The notes beneath the pieces were generated by a model. The model was not told where the DNA came from. It saw only the letters and a list, made by a program, of their open reading frames with translations, and ran no database searches. From the NCBI GenBank assembly GCA_938018155.1, contig CALIIG010000081.1, forward strand, positions 1-7,266: a stretch of 7,266 nucleotides of DNA, given 5' to 3'. The DNA comes from an uncultured Prevotella sp. Its GTDB lineage: Bacteria > Bacteroidota > Bacteroidia > Bacteroidales > Bacteroidaceae. Both the position numbers and the translations under genes were made by a program. Numbering within the stretch: position 1 is the stretch's first letter; the number at the start of each line of letters is the position of its first letter. Below, one piece after another: positions 1-6,316 of the stretch.

Positions 1-97
1 GGCTACTATTATAGTTTGATGGTGTACGTTTTCGCTGCTATATACATAATAATTTGCTGTTAATCACTATATTATATATGCACAAATACGTCGGTTT

Positions 98-121
98 GAA
101 TTGCGTTCTGCAATTGTTTTT
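98..121 (+). terminator. Weak hairpin plus T-run, possible terminator of an upstream gene
   Basis: AATTGC (99-104) and GCAATT (110-115) form a 6-bp stem around a 5-nt loop. They are followed by G and five T residues (117-121). The stem is short and AT-rich, so this is only a possible intrinsic terminator for a gene lying left of the window. No coding region is seen before it. Confidence 0.25.
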
Positions 122-130
122 CAGGATGTT

Positions 131-144
131 TTGATTTTAATCAA
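131..144. promoter_or_regulatory. FNR/Crp-box-like dyad upstream of the sensor-regulator gene
   Basis: The sequence TTGATTTTAATCAA is an exact match to the TTGAT-N4-ATCAA consensus bound by FNR-type members of the Crp/Fnr family in other bacteria. It lies about 70 bp upstream of a candidate -7 element (201-208), a distance compatible with an upstream activator site. Crp/Fnr regulators occur in Bacteroidota, but whether one recognises this exact dyad here is inference. The site is AT-rich, so chance occurrence is possible. Confidence 0.3.
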
Positions 145-200
145 GCGTCCACTACGATAAAAAAGGGGGCAAAATACTCGCTTACTTAATATATTTTATA

Positions 201-208
201 TACTTTTG
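201..208 (+). promoter_or_regulatory. Candidate Bacteroidota -7 element for the sensor-regulator gene
   Basis: TACTTTTG fits the Bacteroidota -7 consensus TAnnTTTG and sits in an AT-rich stretch. No convincing TTG/TTTG -33 element is seen 19-21 bp upstream. If used, it would give a leader of roughly 165 nt before the ATG at 381. The leader would contain the GGAGTT repeats and two small GC-rich hairpins: CGCC/GGCG at 309-320, and CCTC/GAGG at 325-339. Confidence 0.35.
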
Positions 209-230
209 CGGCAGTAAGGGCTTTTAAAAG

Positions 231-262
231 GGAGTTGGAGAGTTAAGGAGTTATAAGAAGTT
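231..262 (+). repeat. Short tandem GGAGTT-type repeat in the leader
   Basis: The pentamer GAGTT recurs at 232-236, 240-244 and 248-252 with an 8-bp period. A decayed AAGTT copy follows at 258-262. The strand is purine-rich, and there is no open frame with a sensible start through it. It looks like a simple-sequence tract in the 5' leader rather than a ribosome binding site, since it is ~120 bp from the start codon. Confidence 0.5.
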
Positions 263-380
263 AAGATCATACCCGGTTCGGCGTTTGAGCTTTAAGTAAT
301 CAGTAAATCGCCGGCAGGCGGTGGCCTCTCTTTTGGAGGGGACGTGGGATACTTTAATTATTCATCTTCAATAGCATTGT

Positions 381-3191
381 ATGTTTCGCAGGTTTTTGTT
401 GTCGTTTTTCGCTTATTTGTTCAGCAACGTGCTGTTTGCAGCGGGTTTTGTGCCTGTTGTAAGCAACTATTCACCTTTCGATTACGGTGCCGGCCTGCAG
501 AATTGGGCCGTTACTCAGGATGCCGACGGGCTGATGTTGTTCGGCAACAACGCCGGTTTGCTGTCGTTCGACGGCTATACCTGGCACCTCACGCGCATGC
601 CGTCGGGACAGAAAGTGCGCTCGTGCATGGCCGCAGGGCGACGTATTTACGTGGGCAGTTTTCAGGAATTCGGTTACTTTGAGCGCGATACCTTCGGCCG
701 GTACATCTACCATTCGCTTTGGAAAACGCTGAAAAGCTACCGCCCCCACAATGACGAAATATGGAATATTGTGCCCACGGCGAACGGACATGTCATCTTT
801 CAGTCGTTCTGTTCGTGGTTCGATTACGACGGCCGTACGGTTACGGCCCACTACGACGGCCTCCATCTGCCTTTGTATTTTTTTCGGGTAGGCAGCGAAA
901 TATGGGCACAGCTTATTAACGACGGTCTTTATAAGCTCGCGTCAGGACGCTACGAACGCCTTGCCGACAGGGCATCGCTCGGTAACGACGATGTTGTTTC
1001 GGCCGTGCCGGCAAGTGGCGGCCGCGTGCTTCTGGTTACGTCGGGGCACGGCCTTTACGTGTTTTCGCAGGGGCGTGTTGAACGATTCGGCGGTGAGACA
1101 AACGCCGGAATTGCCGCCGCCAACGCCAACCGCGCCATTGTTACACGCGACGGAACCCTCGTCATAGGCACCATTAAAGACGGCATTTACGGCCTCGACC
1201 TCTCGGGACGCCTGCGCTGGCATTACAACATGACGCAACGGCTGCAGAACAATACCGTGCTGGGGCTGTTTGCCGACCGCAACAATAACGTTTGGGTTGC
1301 GCTCGATACGGGCATTGCCCTCGTGCATACCGGCTCGCCTTTCTCACTTTTAAGCAGCACCACCACGCCGTTGGGCATGGTGTACGACATATGTATTTTG
1401 CCCGCCTCCATGTATATTGCAACGAACCAGAACATTGTAATGAACAACGCTTCGGGCCTGCATCATGTAGCCGGAACGACGGGACAGAACTGGCATATAG
1501 GGCTTTTCGGCAACCGGATAGTGGCCGGAAACAACTACGGTACGCGCATCATCAGTGGTGTTTCGTCGGGAAAGGTGGGCGGCAGTCAAAATACAGGCAG
1601 CACGTGCATGCGGTTGCTGCATACCGACCGCGGCGACAATTTTCTTATTGAAGCCAGCTATGGTAACCTCACGGTGTATGAAAACCGCGACGGCGGCTGG
1701 CAATACCGCAATACCGTACAGGGTTTTTCAGAGCCTGTTCAGCAGTTTGAGATTGATGCCCACGGCGTAATATGGGCCACACACCTTAGCCGCGGCGTGT
1801 ACCGTATTGAGCTGAGCGGCGACCTCAGCCGTGCCATCGGCGTGCAATGCTATACACAGTTGGGGCGCGAAAATGCCAACAGCCAGATATTTGTCGTGAA
1901 GATTCGGGGCGACATCATGCTCTCCAACGGCCGCAATATTTACACACCCTCGCCCCCGGGAGGCTTTATTCCGGTTGCCGCCATGGCAGCATTTGCACGC
2001 GAAAACATCCTGTCGGCAACAGCGGTCGACAATTATCACTACTGGCTGTCGACCGTAAGGGGATACATGTATATTGAATACTATAAAGGGAAATTTCGCA
2101 AACTGTACGATTTGCCGTCGGCTTTTTTCGGCCTCACCTGCAGCGATTATGCCAATCGCACACGTGTTTACGGCAGATATACTTTTTTTTGTTTGAACGG
2201 TGGTGTGGGCAGGGTTGACCTTTCGCGCCTTTCACGGCAAACCGTTTACGGGCAGTTGCGCCTTGTTGGTGCAACAACCATGATGGCTACGGGCGAGGAA
2301 CGGCGCGTTCCGCTCATCGGTAACGAACCCGCCGTGCGCAGCAACGTCAGTCTGACGGCATCGTTCCCCAACTACGATAACGAGGCTCTGCGCTTTGTAT
2401 GGCAGCTTGAAGGCAGTGGCTCTGCGCGCCGCATGGAAACCCGAAAGCCCCTGTGCACGTTCAGCAACCTGCATTATGGTTCGTACCGCCTTACGGTAAG
2501 GGCGGTTGATGCCACCGGTCGCACGCTCGGCTTGTGTACGTATGCCTTTGTCCGCCCGCGCCCGTTGCTGCTGTCGTGGCCTGCCTTTGTGTTGTATTTG
2601 CTGTTGCTGGGGCTTGCCGTTTACCTGACAATACGCTGGCGTACCACCCGCATGATGCGCATACAGGCACGCAAACTTGCGGAGATGCAAACCAAACAGA
2701 ACCTGCAAATGGCCGGGCAGCAACGCATTATAGAGCAGCAGCAGCGCGCCCTGCTCGAAGAACAGCTTAAGGATAAGAGCCGCGAGCTGGCATCGTTGTC
2801 AATAGATGCCGCCATTCATAAACAGCAATTGACGGGCCTCAGGCAGGAAATTCTGCGGCGCGACGGCGGTAAGCCCAAAATGGATAAGGAGCTGAGGGCC
2901 ATGCTTTACGGCGCAACCATCGACGATCAGGCCTATTGGGAGGTATTCCGTACGAACTTTGACCTGACGCATAACAACTTTTTCCGCAATCTGCGTGAGC
3001 GTTATCCTATGCTGACAACAACCGATTTGAAGTTTTGTGCCCTGCTCAGGCTGAACCTTTCGACCAAGGAAATGGCCCTGTTTACGGGTCTTACGGTGCG
3101 CGGTGTGGAAGGTGCACGCCACCGTTTGCGCAAAAAACTGAACCTCAGCGAGGGCGCAAGCATTACCGAGTTCCTCATCGACTTCCAATGA
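381..3191 (+). CDS. Membrane-spanning sensor-regulator: beta-propeller, triple-tyrosine domain, LuxR-like HTH
   Basis: This 936-residue protein probably senses a ligand outside the cytoplasm and controls transcription directly. Residues 1-21 are a signal peptide (MFRRF, then a hydrophobic run ending FAAG). Residues ~25-620 carry repeated propeller-type blades (for example GLLSFDGYTWH, IYVGSFQEFGYF, NNNVWVALDTGIALV), like the two-component-regulator propeller family. Residues ~640-725 resemble the Y_Y_Y domain (FPNYDNEALRFVWQLEG, then YGSYRLTVRAVDATG). One TM helix spans ~730-750, followed by a Gln/Glu-rich coiled coil (~755-825). The C-terminus (~878-932) is a LuxR/GerE-type HTH (LTTTDLKFCALLRLNLSTKEMA). 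Hybrid two-component systems of Bacteroidota share the front half, but the histidine kinase and receiver are absent here. The start is the only ATG that gives an intact signal peptide. Neighbours are unrelated by sequence and no SusC/SusD pair is visible, so the target is unknown. G+C is visibly higher than in the downstream genes. Confidence 0.9.
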   Translation: MFRRFLLSFFAYLFSNVLFAAGFVPVVSNYSPFDYGAGLQNWAVTQDADGLMLFGNNAGLLSFDGYTWHLTRMPSGQKVRSCMAAGRRIYVGSFQEFGYFERDTFGRYIYHSLWKTLKSYRPHNDEIWNIVPTANGHVIFQSFCSWFDYDGRTVTAHYDGLHLPLYFFRVGSEIWAQLINDGLYKLASGRYERLADRASLGNDDVVSAVPASGGRVLLVTSGHGLYVFSQGRVERFGGETNAGIAAANANRAIVTRDGTLVIGTIKDGIYGLDLSGRLRWHYNMTQRLQNNTVLGLFADRNNNVWVALDTGIALVHTGSPFSLLSSTTTPLGMVYDICILPASMYIATNQNIVMNNASGLHHVAGTTGQNWHIGLFGNRIVAGNNYGTRIISGVSSGKVGGSQNTGSTCMRLLHTDRGDNFLIEASYGNLTVYENRDGGWQYRNTVQGFSEPVQQFEIDAHGVIWATHLSRGVYRIELSGDLSRAIGVQCYTQLGRENANSQIFVVKIRGDIMLSNGRNIYTPSPPGGFIPVAAMAAFARENILSATAVDNYHYWLSTVRGYMYIEYYKGKFRKLYDLPSAFFGLTCSDYANRTRVYGRYTFFCLNGGVGRVDLSRLSRQTVYGQLRLVGATTMMATGEERRVPLIGNEPAVRSNVSLTASFPNYDNEALRFVWQLEGSGSARRMETRKPLCTFSNLHYGSYRLTVRAVDATGRTLGLCTYAFVRPRPLLLSWPAFVLYLLLLGLAVYLTIRWRTTRMMRIQARKLAEMQTKQNLQMAGQQRIIEQQQRALLEEQLKDKSRELASLSIDAAIHKQQLTGLRQEILRRDGGKPKMDKELRAMLYGATIDDQAYWEVFRTNFDLTHNNFFRNLRERYPMLTTTDLKFCALLRLNLSTKEMALFTGLTVRGVEGARHRLRKKLNLSEGASITEFLIDFQ

Positions 3192-3274
3192 TGCCATGCT
3201 CGTGCTGCATGGAATCCGAGTTTTTTAGACAGATTCAGCAGCATCGGCTTTTAATAATGCCATGCTTGTGCTGC
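3191..3274 (+). repeat. Direct repeat pair after the regulator gene
   Basis: ATGCCATGCTCGTGCTGC (3191-3208, overlapping the end of the stop codon) recurs as ATGCCATGCTTGTGCTGC (3257-3274) with one change in 18 bases, 66 bp apart. The first copy can fold as CCATGC/GCATGG (3194-3199 with 3207-3212), and a T6 run lies at 3221-3226. This may be a poor terminator region for the regulator gene, or the trace of a small local duplication. Confidence 0.45.
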
Positions 3275-3352
3275 CCGGCATAGCGCAGAACGACAATTCC
3301 CCGAAAATGGCTTTTACAGACAATTATTTTGTTCAGAAAACGGCTTAAAAAC

Positions 3353-3391
3353 AAATTACGCCGTAAACGGTTTGCTTTTACGGCGTAATTT
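3353..3391. repeat. Perfect 15-bp inverted repeat formed by the first two array units
   Basis: Positions 3353-3367 and 3377-3391 are exact reverse complements (AAATTACGCCGTAAA against TTTACGGCGTAATTT) around a 9-nt loop. In RNA this would be a strong hairpin about 160 nt after the regulator's stop codon. It has no proper T-tract, so a terminator role is uncertain. It arises because units 1 and 2 of the array are in opposite orientation. Confidence 0.75.
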
Positions 3392-3644
3392 CCGCGCCTT
3401 TACGGCCTGTTTAAAGCCCCATTGTGCTGTAATTGATTTTTATATATTTGTAACATGTTGGTTTACAGATGCTTCCAATACGCTTAAAAACCCCTGCCTT
3501 TACGTCGTAATCCCGTTGGCTTTACCCTGCAATCGTGGCGCGTTTACATCGTAATGGCAATTCAATTACGCCGTAAACGTACCCCCCTTTACATCGTAAT
3601 CGTAATGCCTTTACGCCGTAACCTGATCGCGATTGTGCCGTAAT
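3355..3644. repeat. Array of ~13 palindromic 13-mers phased at 22 bp
   Basis: A 13-base, nearly palindromic element (consensus TTTACGnCGTAAT) recurs with a 9-bp variable spacer, giving a 22-bp period. Good copies start at 3355, 3377, 3499, 3543, 3565, 3588 and 3610. Weaker ones start at 3399 (TTTACGGCCTGTT), 3421 (ATTGTGCTGTAAT), 3521 (TTTACCCTGCAAT) and 3632 (ATTGTGCCGTAAT). Units around 3443 and 3462 are badly decayed, and about 20 bp between 3475 and 3498 shows no clear unit. Units at 3355 and 3565 are inverted relative to the rest. One spacer is 10 bp instead of 9. A T8 run follows at 3647-3654. The spacing is about two helical turns, so bound proteins would lie on one DNA face. The function is unknown. 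The spacers are far too short for a CRISPR array. Confidence 0.8.
3422..3450 (+). promoter_or_regulatory. Candidate promoter inside the repeat array
   Basis: TTG (3422-3424), an 18-bp gap and TATATTTG (3443-3450) approximate the Bacteroidota -33/-7 pattern (TTTG or TTG, then TAnnTTTG). It falls where array units are decayed. Transcription would cross the remaining array. No convincing reading frame follows, so the product would be an untranslated RNA or a very long leader for the lipoprotein gene at 3934. The match could be chance in AT-rich DNA. Confidence 0.25.
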
Positions 3645-3673
3645 CGTTTTTTTTGCACAAAACAATATATCAA

Positions 3674-3697
3674 GCAGCAGGGTGAAAACCGTGCTGC
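3674..3697 (+). other. Stem-loop with GAAA tetraloop
   Basis: GCAGCAGGGT (3674-3683) pairs with ACCGTGCTGC (3688-3697). There are nine pairs and one internal G-G mismatch, closed by a GAAA (GNRA-class) tetraloop at 3684-3687. It is the most GC-rich patch in this part of the interval. No T-tract follows, so it is not a classic terminator. It may be part of a structured leader or small RNA, or simply a protein-binding dyad. Confidence 0.45.
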
Positions 3698-3734
3698 ATA
3701 CGTTTGTACGGAAGGTAAAACTGTGTTAAAAAAG

Positions 3735-3764
3735 TTCGGGCAATCTCCTTATTTTATAATTTTG
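3735..3764 (+). promoter_or_regulatory. Probable promoter of the lipoprotein unit
   Basis: TAATTTTG-type -7 element: T3757-A3758, two bases, then TTTG at 3761-3764, matching TAnnTTTG. It is preceded after 18 bp by TTCG (3735-3738), a one-mismatch -33 (TTTG). Transcription from about 3771 would give a leader of ~160 nt before the ATG at 3934. The leader contains an 8-bp inverted repeat (TGATAATT 3791-3798 with AATTATCA 3810-3817). Confidence 0.45.
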
Positions 3765-3790
3765 CACCCGCGAAACAGTATGATGTTAAT

Positions 3791-3821
3791 TGATAATTTG
3801 TGAACAGGTAATTATCATTTT
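3791..3821 (+). other. AT-rich hairpin with short T-run in the lipoprotein leader
   Basis: TGATAATT (3791-3798) and AATTATCA (3810-3817) are perfect inverted copies around an 11-nt loop, followed by TTTT. It lies just after the predicted transcription start. The stem is too weak for confident terminator or attenuator status; an operator dyad is the other reading. Confidence 0.3.
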
Positions 3822-3933
3822 ACAACGCTTCACAGGATAGTTCTGCATTTCGCTACAGTTTCCCGGCTATCTTTACATGTTGATAAGCTCATAAGGAGAG
3901 TGAGCTGTTTAGAAAGAAATAGTACAAAAAGAA

Positions 3934-5574
3934 ATGAAGAGAAAATTAAGAACAACCCCATTACTAATTGTGTTGAGTGTTGCTTTATTGTGTTTTTTGT
4001 CGGCCTGTGAATCAGATATTTCTGATTTTCAGAGAACCGATGTAAGACAGCCCCTTAAGGAGGAGAAAGTTAATGAGTGTAAAGCACAAAAGACTTTTGC
4101 AAAGATTCTTTCAGTAGCTGTTAGTAAAAGTTCTGCATTAAGAGCCTTCCTGAAACAGGAGGCAGAAAAGCAGTATGATAAAGATTATGATGTTTTCTAT
4201 CCCTTTGTAAAAGATAAAATAATAGAAAACGGTCAGACTTTGCGTGATATTCTTGTGTCATGCTCATCTGAAAGAGAGATGGATGTAATAGAGAATAGTG
4301 TACCTCGTTTGACGATTATGATTCCGGAGCTTTCGAGTTTTGGAGCTTTTGGTGTACATAAATGGAATACTTCAGATAATCATGTTGCTGTTACATATGT
4401 TGATGGTAATTCTAATTCTGTATTTTATGCAGAAGGTGATTCTCTTTTGTCGTTGCCTGGAGGTAATCTTCCTGATTTCCCTTTTATGGTTGTAAAAGAG
4501 AATGAACGTATGAAGGTTGTTGGTAAAACAGAGATTACGCGTGCCAGCGAAAATATGAGAGTAGCTAAATACCAGTATGATTTTGCAGATCCAGCTTTTG
4601 ATGGAACTCAAGATGACCATACACGGGCGTATACATACTCTTATGATATTGACAATACAGAGCCTTCTCCTGATGATAAACCTTATTTAAAAAGGGATTT
4701 GATAGATCAGAGATGTATAGAAGCGTATAACCTTTCAAAGAATAATAAATATTTAATAGATAGGGAATATATCTACTATGGTTTGTCACCATACAACCCT
4801 GGTAATGGGAAATTGGATCCCACAGTACGTGAAAAGTTATATAAATTTAGAGTATCGCCTTCTGCTTACAATGAAATAATAGATGGAGAAGTAAAGAAAG
4901 ATCCAAGGTTGGAAGATGGTAGTGTTTATGACTGTGGAATTCCCTCTGATTCAGCAATCGCAAAGAGTTTGTGGACTGATGGTGCATTCGAATTTGTCTT
5001 TGAAGTTTTTATGGGGAATAGCAATGTGGCAGAGACGAAAATAATTTCTGAAAGTGGTTCCAATGTGTTTTATATTAGCAACTTTCATGTAAAAAAGAGA
5101 CATAAAACATTCTTTAGACATAGTAGATGGTGGTATTCAACAACAGTTGATCGTCTTAGAGGAAGATGGATAGATTTGTCATCTAAAAATATTTATCTTA
5201 CAAATACTTGGGATCTTTCTAATAGTCCTGTAAATGCATATATTAAGATTTTTGAAAAGGATGATGGTAAGGATGTAACTGAAACAGAGAGTTACACGGC
5301 AAGTTATGTGAACAAAGCAGATTTGGGATTAAGTGGAGGAATTGGAGATAAAACGAAATTTAATCTTGGTTTTAGTAAACAAATAACAGGTCAAAAGACG
5401 TATTCTATAACATCTACATACCATGATACGGACGATGGACTTGGCCATGTAACTTTAAATTTTAAAGATCCGGTTATTGTTTCTGACAAGTATGCCAGTA
5501 CCAAAGGATATGAATTATATTCACTTAACACAGGTTCTGTTGATGTTGTAATAGCACCAACAAGCATTAGATAG
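3934..5574 (+). CDS. Secreted lipoprotein of unknown function, 546 aa
   Basis: The N-terminus has a basic start (MKRKLR), a hydrophobic core and the lipobox LSAC with the lipidated Cys at residue 25, so the mature protein is an envelope lipoprotein of ~522 residues. Residues ~48-130 look helical and charged (FAKILSVAVSKSSALRAFLKQEAEKQYDKDYDVFYPFVKDKI). Residues ~130-215 alternate as beta strands. The C-terminal third (~345-546) is beta-rich with aromatic clusters (RHSRWWYSTT, RWIDLSSKNIYLTNTWDLS), then Thr/Ser/Tyr-rich alternating strands (~450-500) and a closing strand set (GHVTLNFKDPVIV). I recall similar full-length Bacteroidales lipoproteins but know no function or family name. The ATG at 3934 is chosen because it gives the intact signal peptide and an in-frame stop lies just upstream. 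Codons are clearly more A/T-rich than in the regulator gene, hinting at separate ancestry. It is followed after 78 bp by a second lipoprotein gene with no terminator between. Confidence 0.88.
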   Translation: MKRKLRTTPLLIVLSVALLCFLSACESDISDFQRTDVRQPLKEEKVNECKAQKTFAKILSVAVSKSSALRAFLKQEAEKQYDKDYDVFYPFVKDKIIENGQTLRDILVSCSSEREMDVIENSVPRLTIMIPELSSFGAFGVHKWNTSDNHVAVTYVDGNSNSVFYAEGDSLLSLPGGNLPDFPFMVVKENERMKVVGKTEITRASENMRVAKYQYDFADPAFDGTQDDHTRAYTYSYDIDNTEPSPDDKPYLKRDLIDQRCIEAYNLSKNNKYLIDREYIYYGLSPYNPGNGKLDPTVREKLYKFRVSPSAYNEIIDGEVKKDPRLEDGSVYDCGIPSDSAIAKSLWTDGAFEFVFEVFMGNSNVAETKIISESGSNVFYISNFHVKKRHKTFFRHSRWWYSTTVDRLRGRWIDLSSKNIYLTNTWDLSNSPVNAYIKIFEKDDGKDVTETESYTASYVNKADLGLSGGIGDKTKFNLGFSKQITGQKTYSITSTYHDTDDGLGHVTLNFKDPVIVSDKYASTKGYELYSLNTGSVDVVIAPTSIR

Positions 5575-5652
5575 TTTTTATAGATTTTGGAATCTTATAA
5601 AGAGTTTTTATATTTTACATGTTGTGATAATTTATTTATAAGTTTAAATCAT

Positions 5653-6273
5653 ATGGAAATGAGAGTATTTAGTAAATTAATAGTTTGTATGTGTCTTGTG
5701 ACGTTTGTAATATCATCGTGTTCAAAGGATGATGATAATGAACCGATAGTATATCACGAGACCTCCGTTCAGGGCAAAGTGAATGACGCTGTGGTCTCTT
5801 TTAGCGGTATTAATGCAAAAGATTTCTCCGACAGGTCAACGACGAGGTTTATAGTTCCTTTAGGCGAAAAAGAGGTTTCGGACTTTTCATGGGAGGTAAA
5901 ACTTGTTGATAACCCCGATTCTGTGGTAACGCTTTTCCTTTATATACACAATATTAAGAGAGAGACTAGTGTGATTTACTCGCCCAATAACGGCGGAGAG
6001 ATACAAACAGACGACACGTGTTATCTTGAGGTAACGAACAAAAAGACGGGCCATACGGATATTTATCATCCAAAAGATCATTCGCCGGTGTTCGTAAAAA
6101 GGACTTATTTCGAGGTAACTGCTGATGCAAAGTTTGAAAAACGACCCGGTGTAACCATCACCCGTTATGGCTATGACTGGCCGGGCATTGAAGGTTTCAT
6201 GGACGGTACCTTGCATGATGATTCTACCCCTGCAAGGAAAATTACCCTGCATTTAGACTTTAAGCTGTACTAA
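5653..6273 (+). CDS. Small lipoprotein, probably surface-exposed, 206 aa
   Basis: A hydrophobic signal (VFSKLIVCMCLVTFVISSC) ends in a lipobox with Cys at residue 23, followed directly by SKDDDNE. An acidic Ser/Lys/Asp stretch after the Cys is the pattern of the Bacteroidota lipoprotein export signal, so surface display is likely. The rest is predicted beta-rich: VQGKVNDAVVSFSGI, then FSWEVKLVDNPDSVVTLFLYIH, and near the end a GIEGFMDGTLHDD segment before a final strand (KITLHLDFKLY). This loosely recalls small Bacteroidales DUF lipoproteins such as DUF5025, but I cannot confirm membership. The frame stays open upstream to a TTG at 5587, but that extension would bury the signal peptide, so ATG 5653 (or ATG 5659) is preferred. 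It probably shares a transcript with the 546-aa lipoprotein and ends ahead of a strong terminator. The first ~110 bases are A/T-rich like the upstream gene, and the remainder is more G/C-rich. Confidence 0.82.
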   Translation: MEMRVFSKLIVCMCLVTFVISSCSKDDDNEPIVYHETSVQGKVNDAVVSFSGINAKDFSDRSTTRFIVPLGEKEVSDFSWEVKLVDNPDSVVTLFLYIHNIKRETSVIYSPNNGGEIQTDDTCYLEVTNKKTGHTDIYHPKDHSPVFVKRTYFEVTADAKFEKRPGVTITRYGYDWPGIEGFMDGTLHDDSTPARKITLHLDFKLY

Positions 6274-6316
6274 ATATGAAGTAAGCGTACAAAGATAATG
6301 ATGAACACGTGACAAC

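Noticed and set aside
344..682. 112-codon open frame starting at a GTG and overlapping the regulator gene
   Set aside because: It is out of frame with the clear signal peptide and propeller protein. Its product is Arg/Cys-rich without domain features, typical of a shadow frame in G/C-rich coding DNA.
3191..3226. Intrinsic terminator of the regulator gene at CCATGC/GCATGG followed by T6
   Set aside because: The stem is only 6 bp and the T-run begins 8 bases after it, so it is listed only as part of the direct-repeat region.
3372..3554. 60-codon frame in the interval after the regulator gene
   Set aside because: It runs straight through the 22-bp repeat array. The translation follows the repeats and shows no signal, domain or start context.
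3355..3644. CRISPR array
   Set aside because: Repeats of 13 bp with 9-bp spacers and a 22-bp period are far below CRISPR sizes, units invert orientation, and no cas gene is present.
5587..5652. N-terminal extension of the second lipoprotein from a TTG codon
   Set aside because: It would put 22 residues in front of a complete lipoprotein signal peptide. ATG 5653 or 5659 places the signal correctly.
6290..6315. Minus-strand promoter (TATCTTTG at 6297-6290 with TTG at 6315-6313)
   Set aside because: The -7 match is perfect but the gap is only 15 bp, and it would drive antisense transcription into the lipoprotein gene with no gene to serve.
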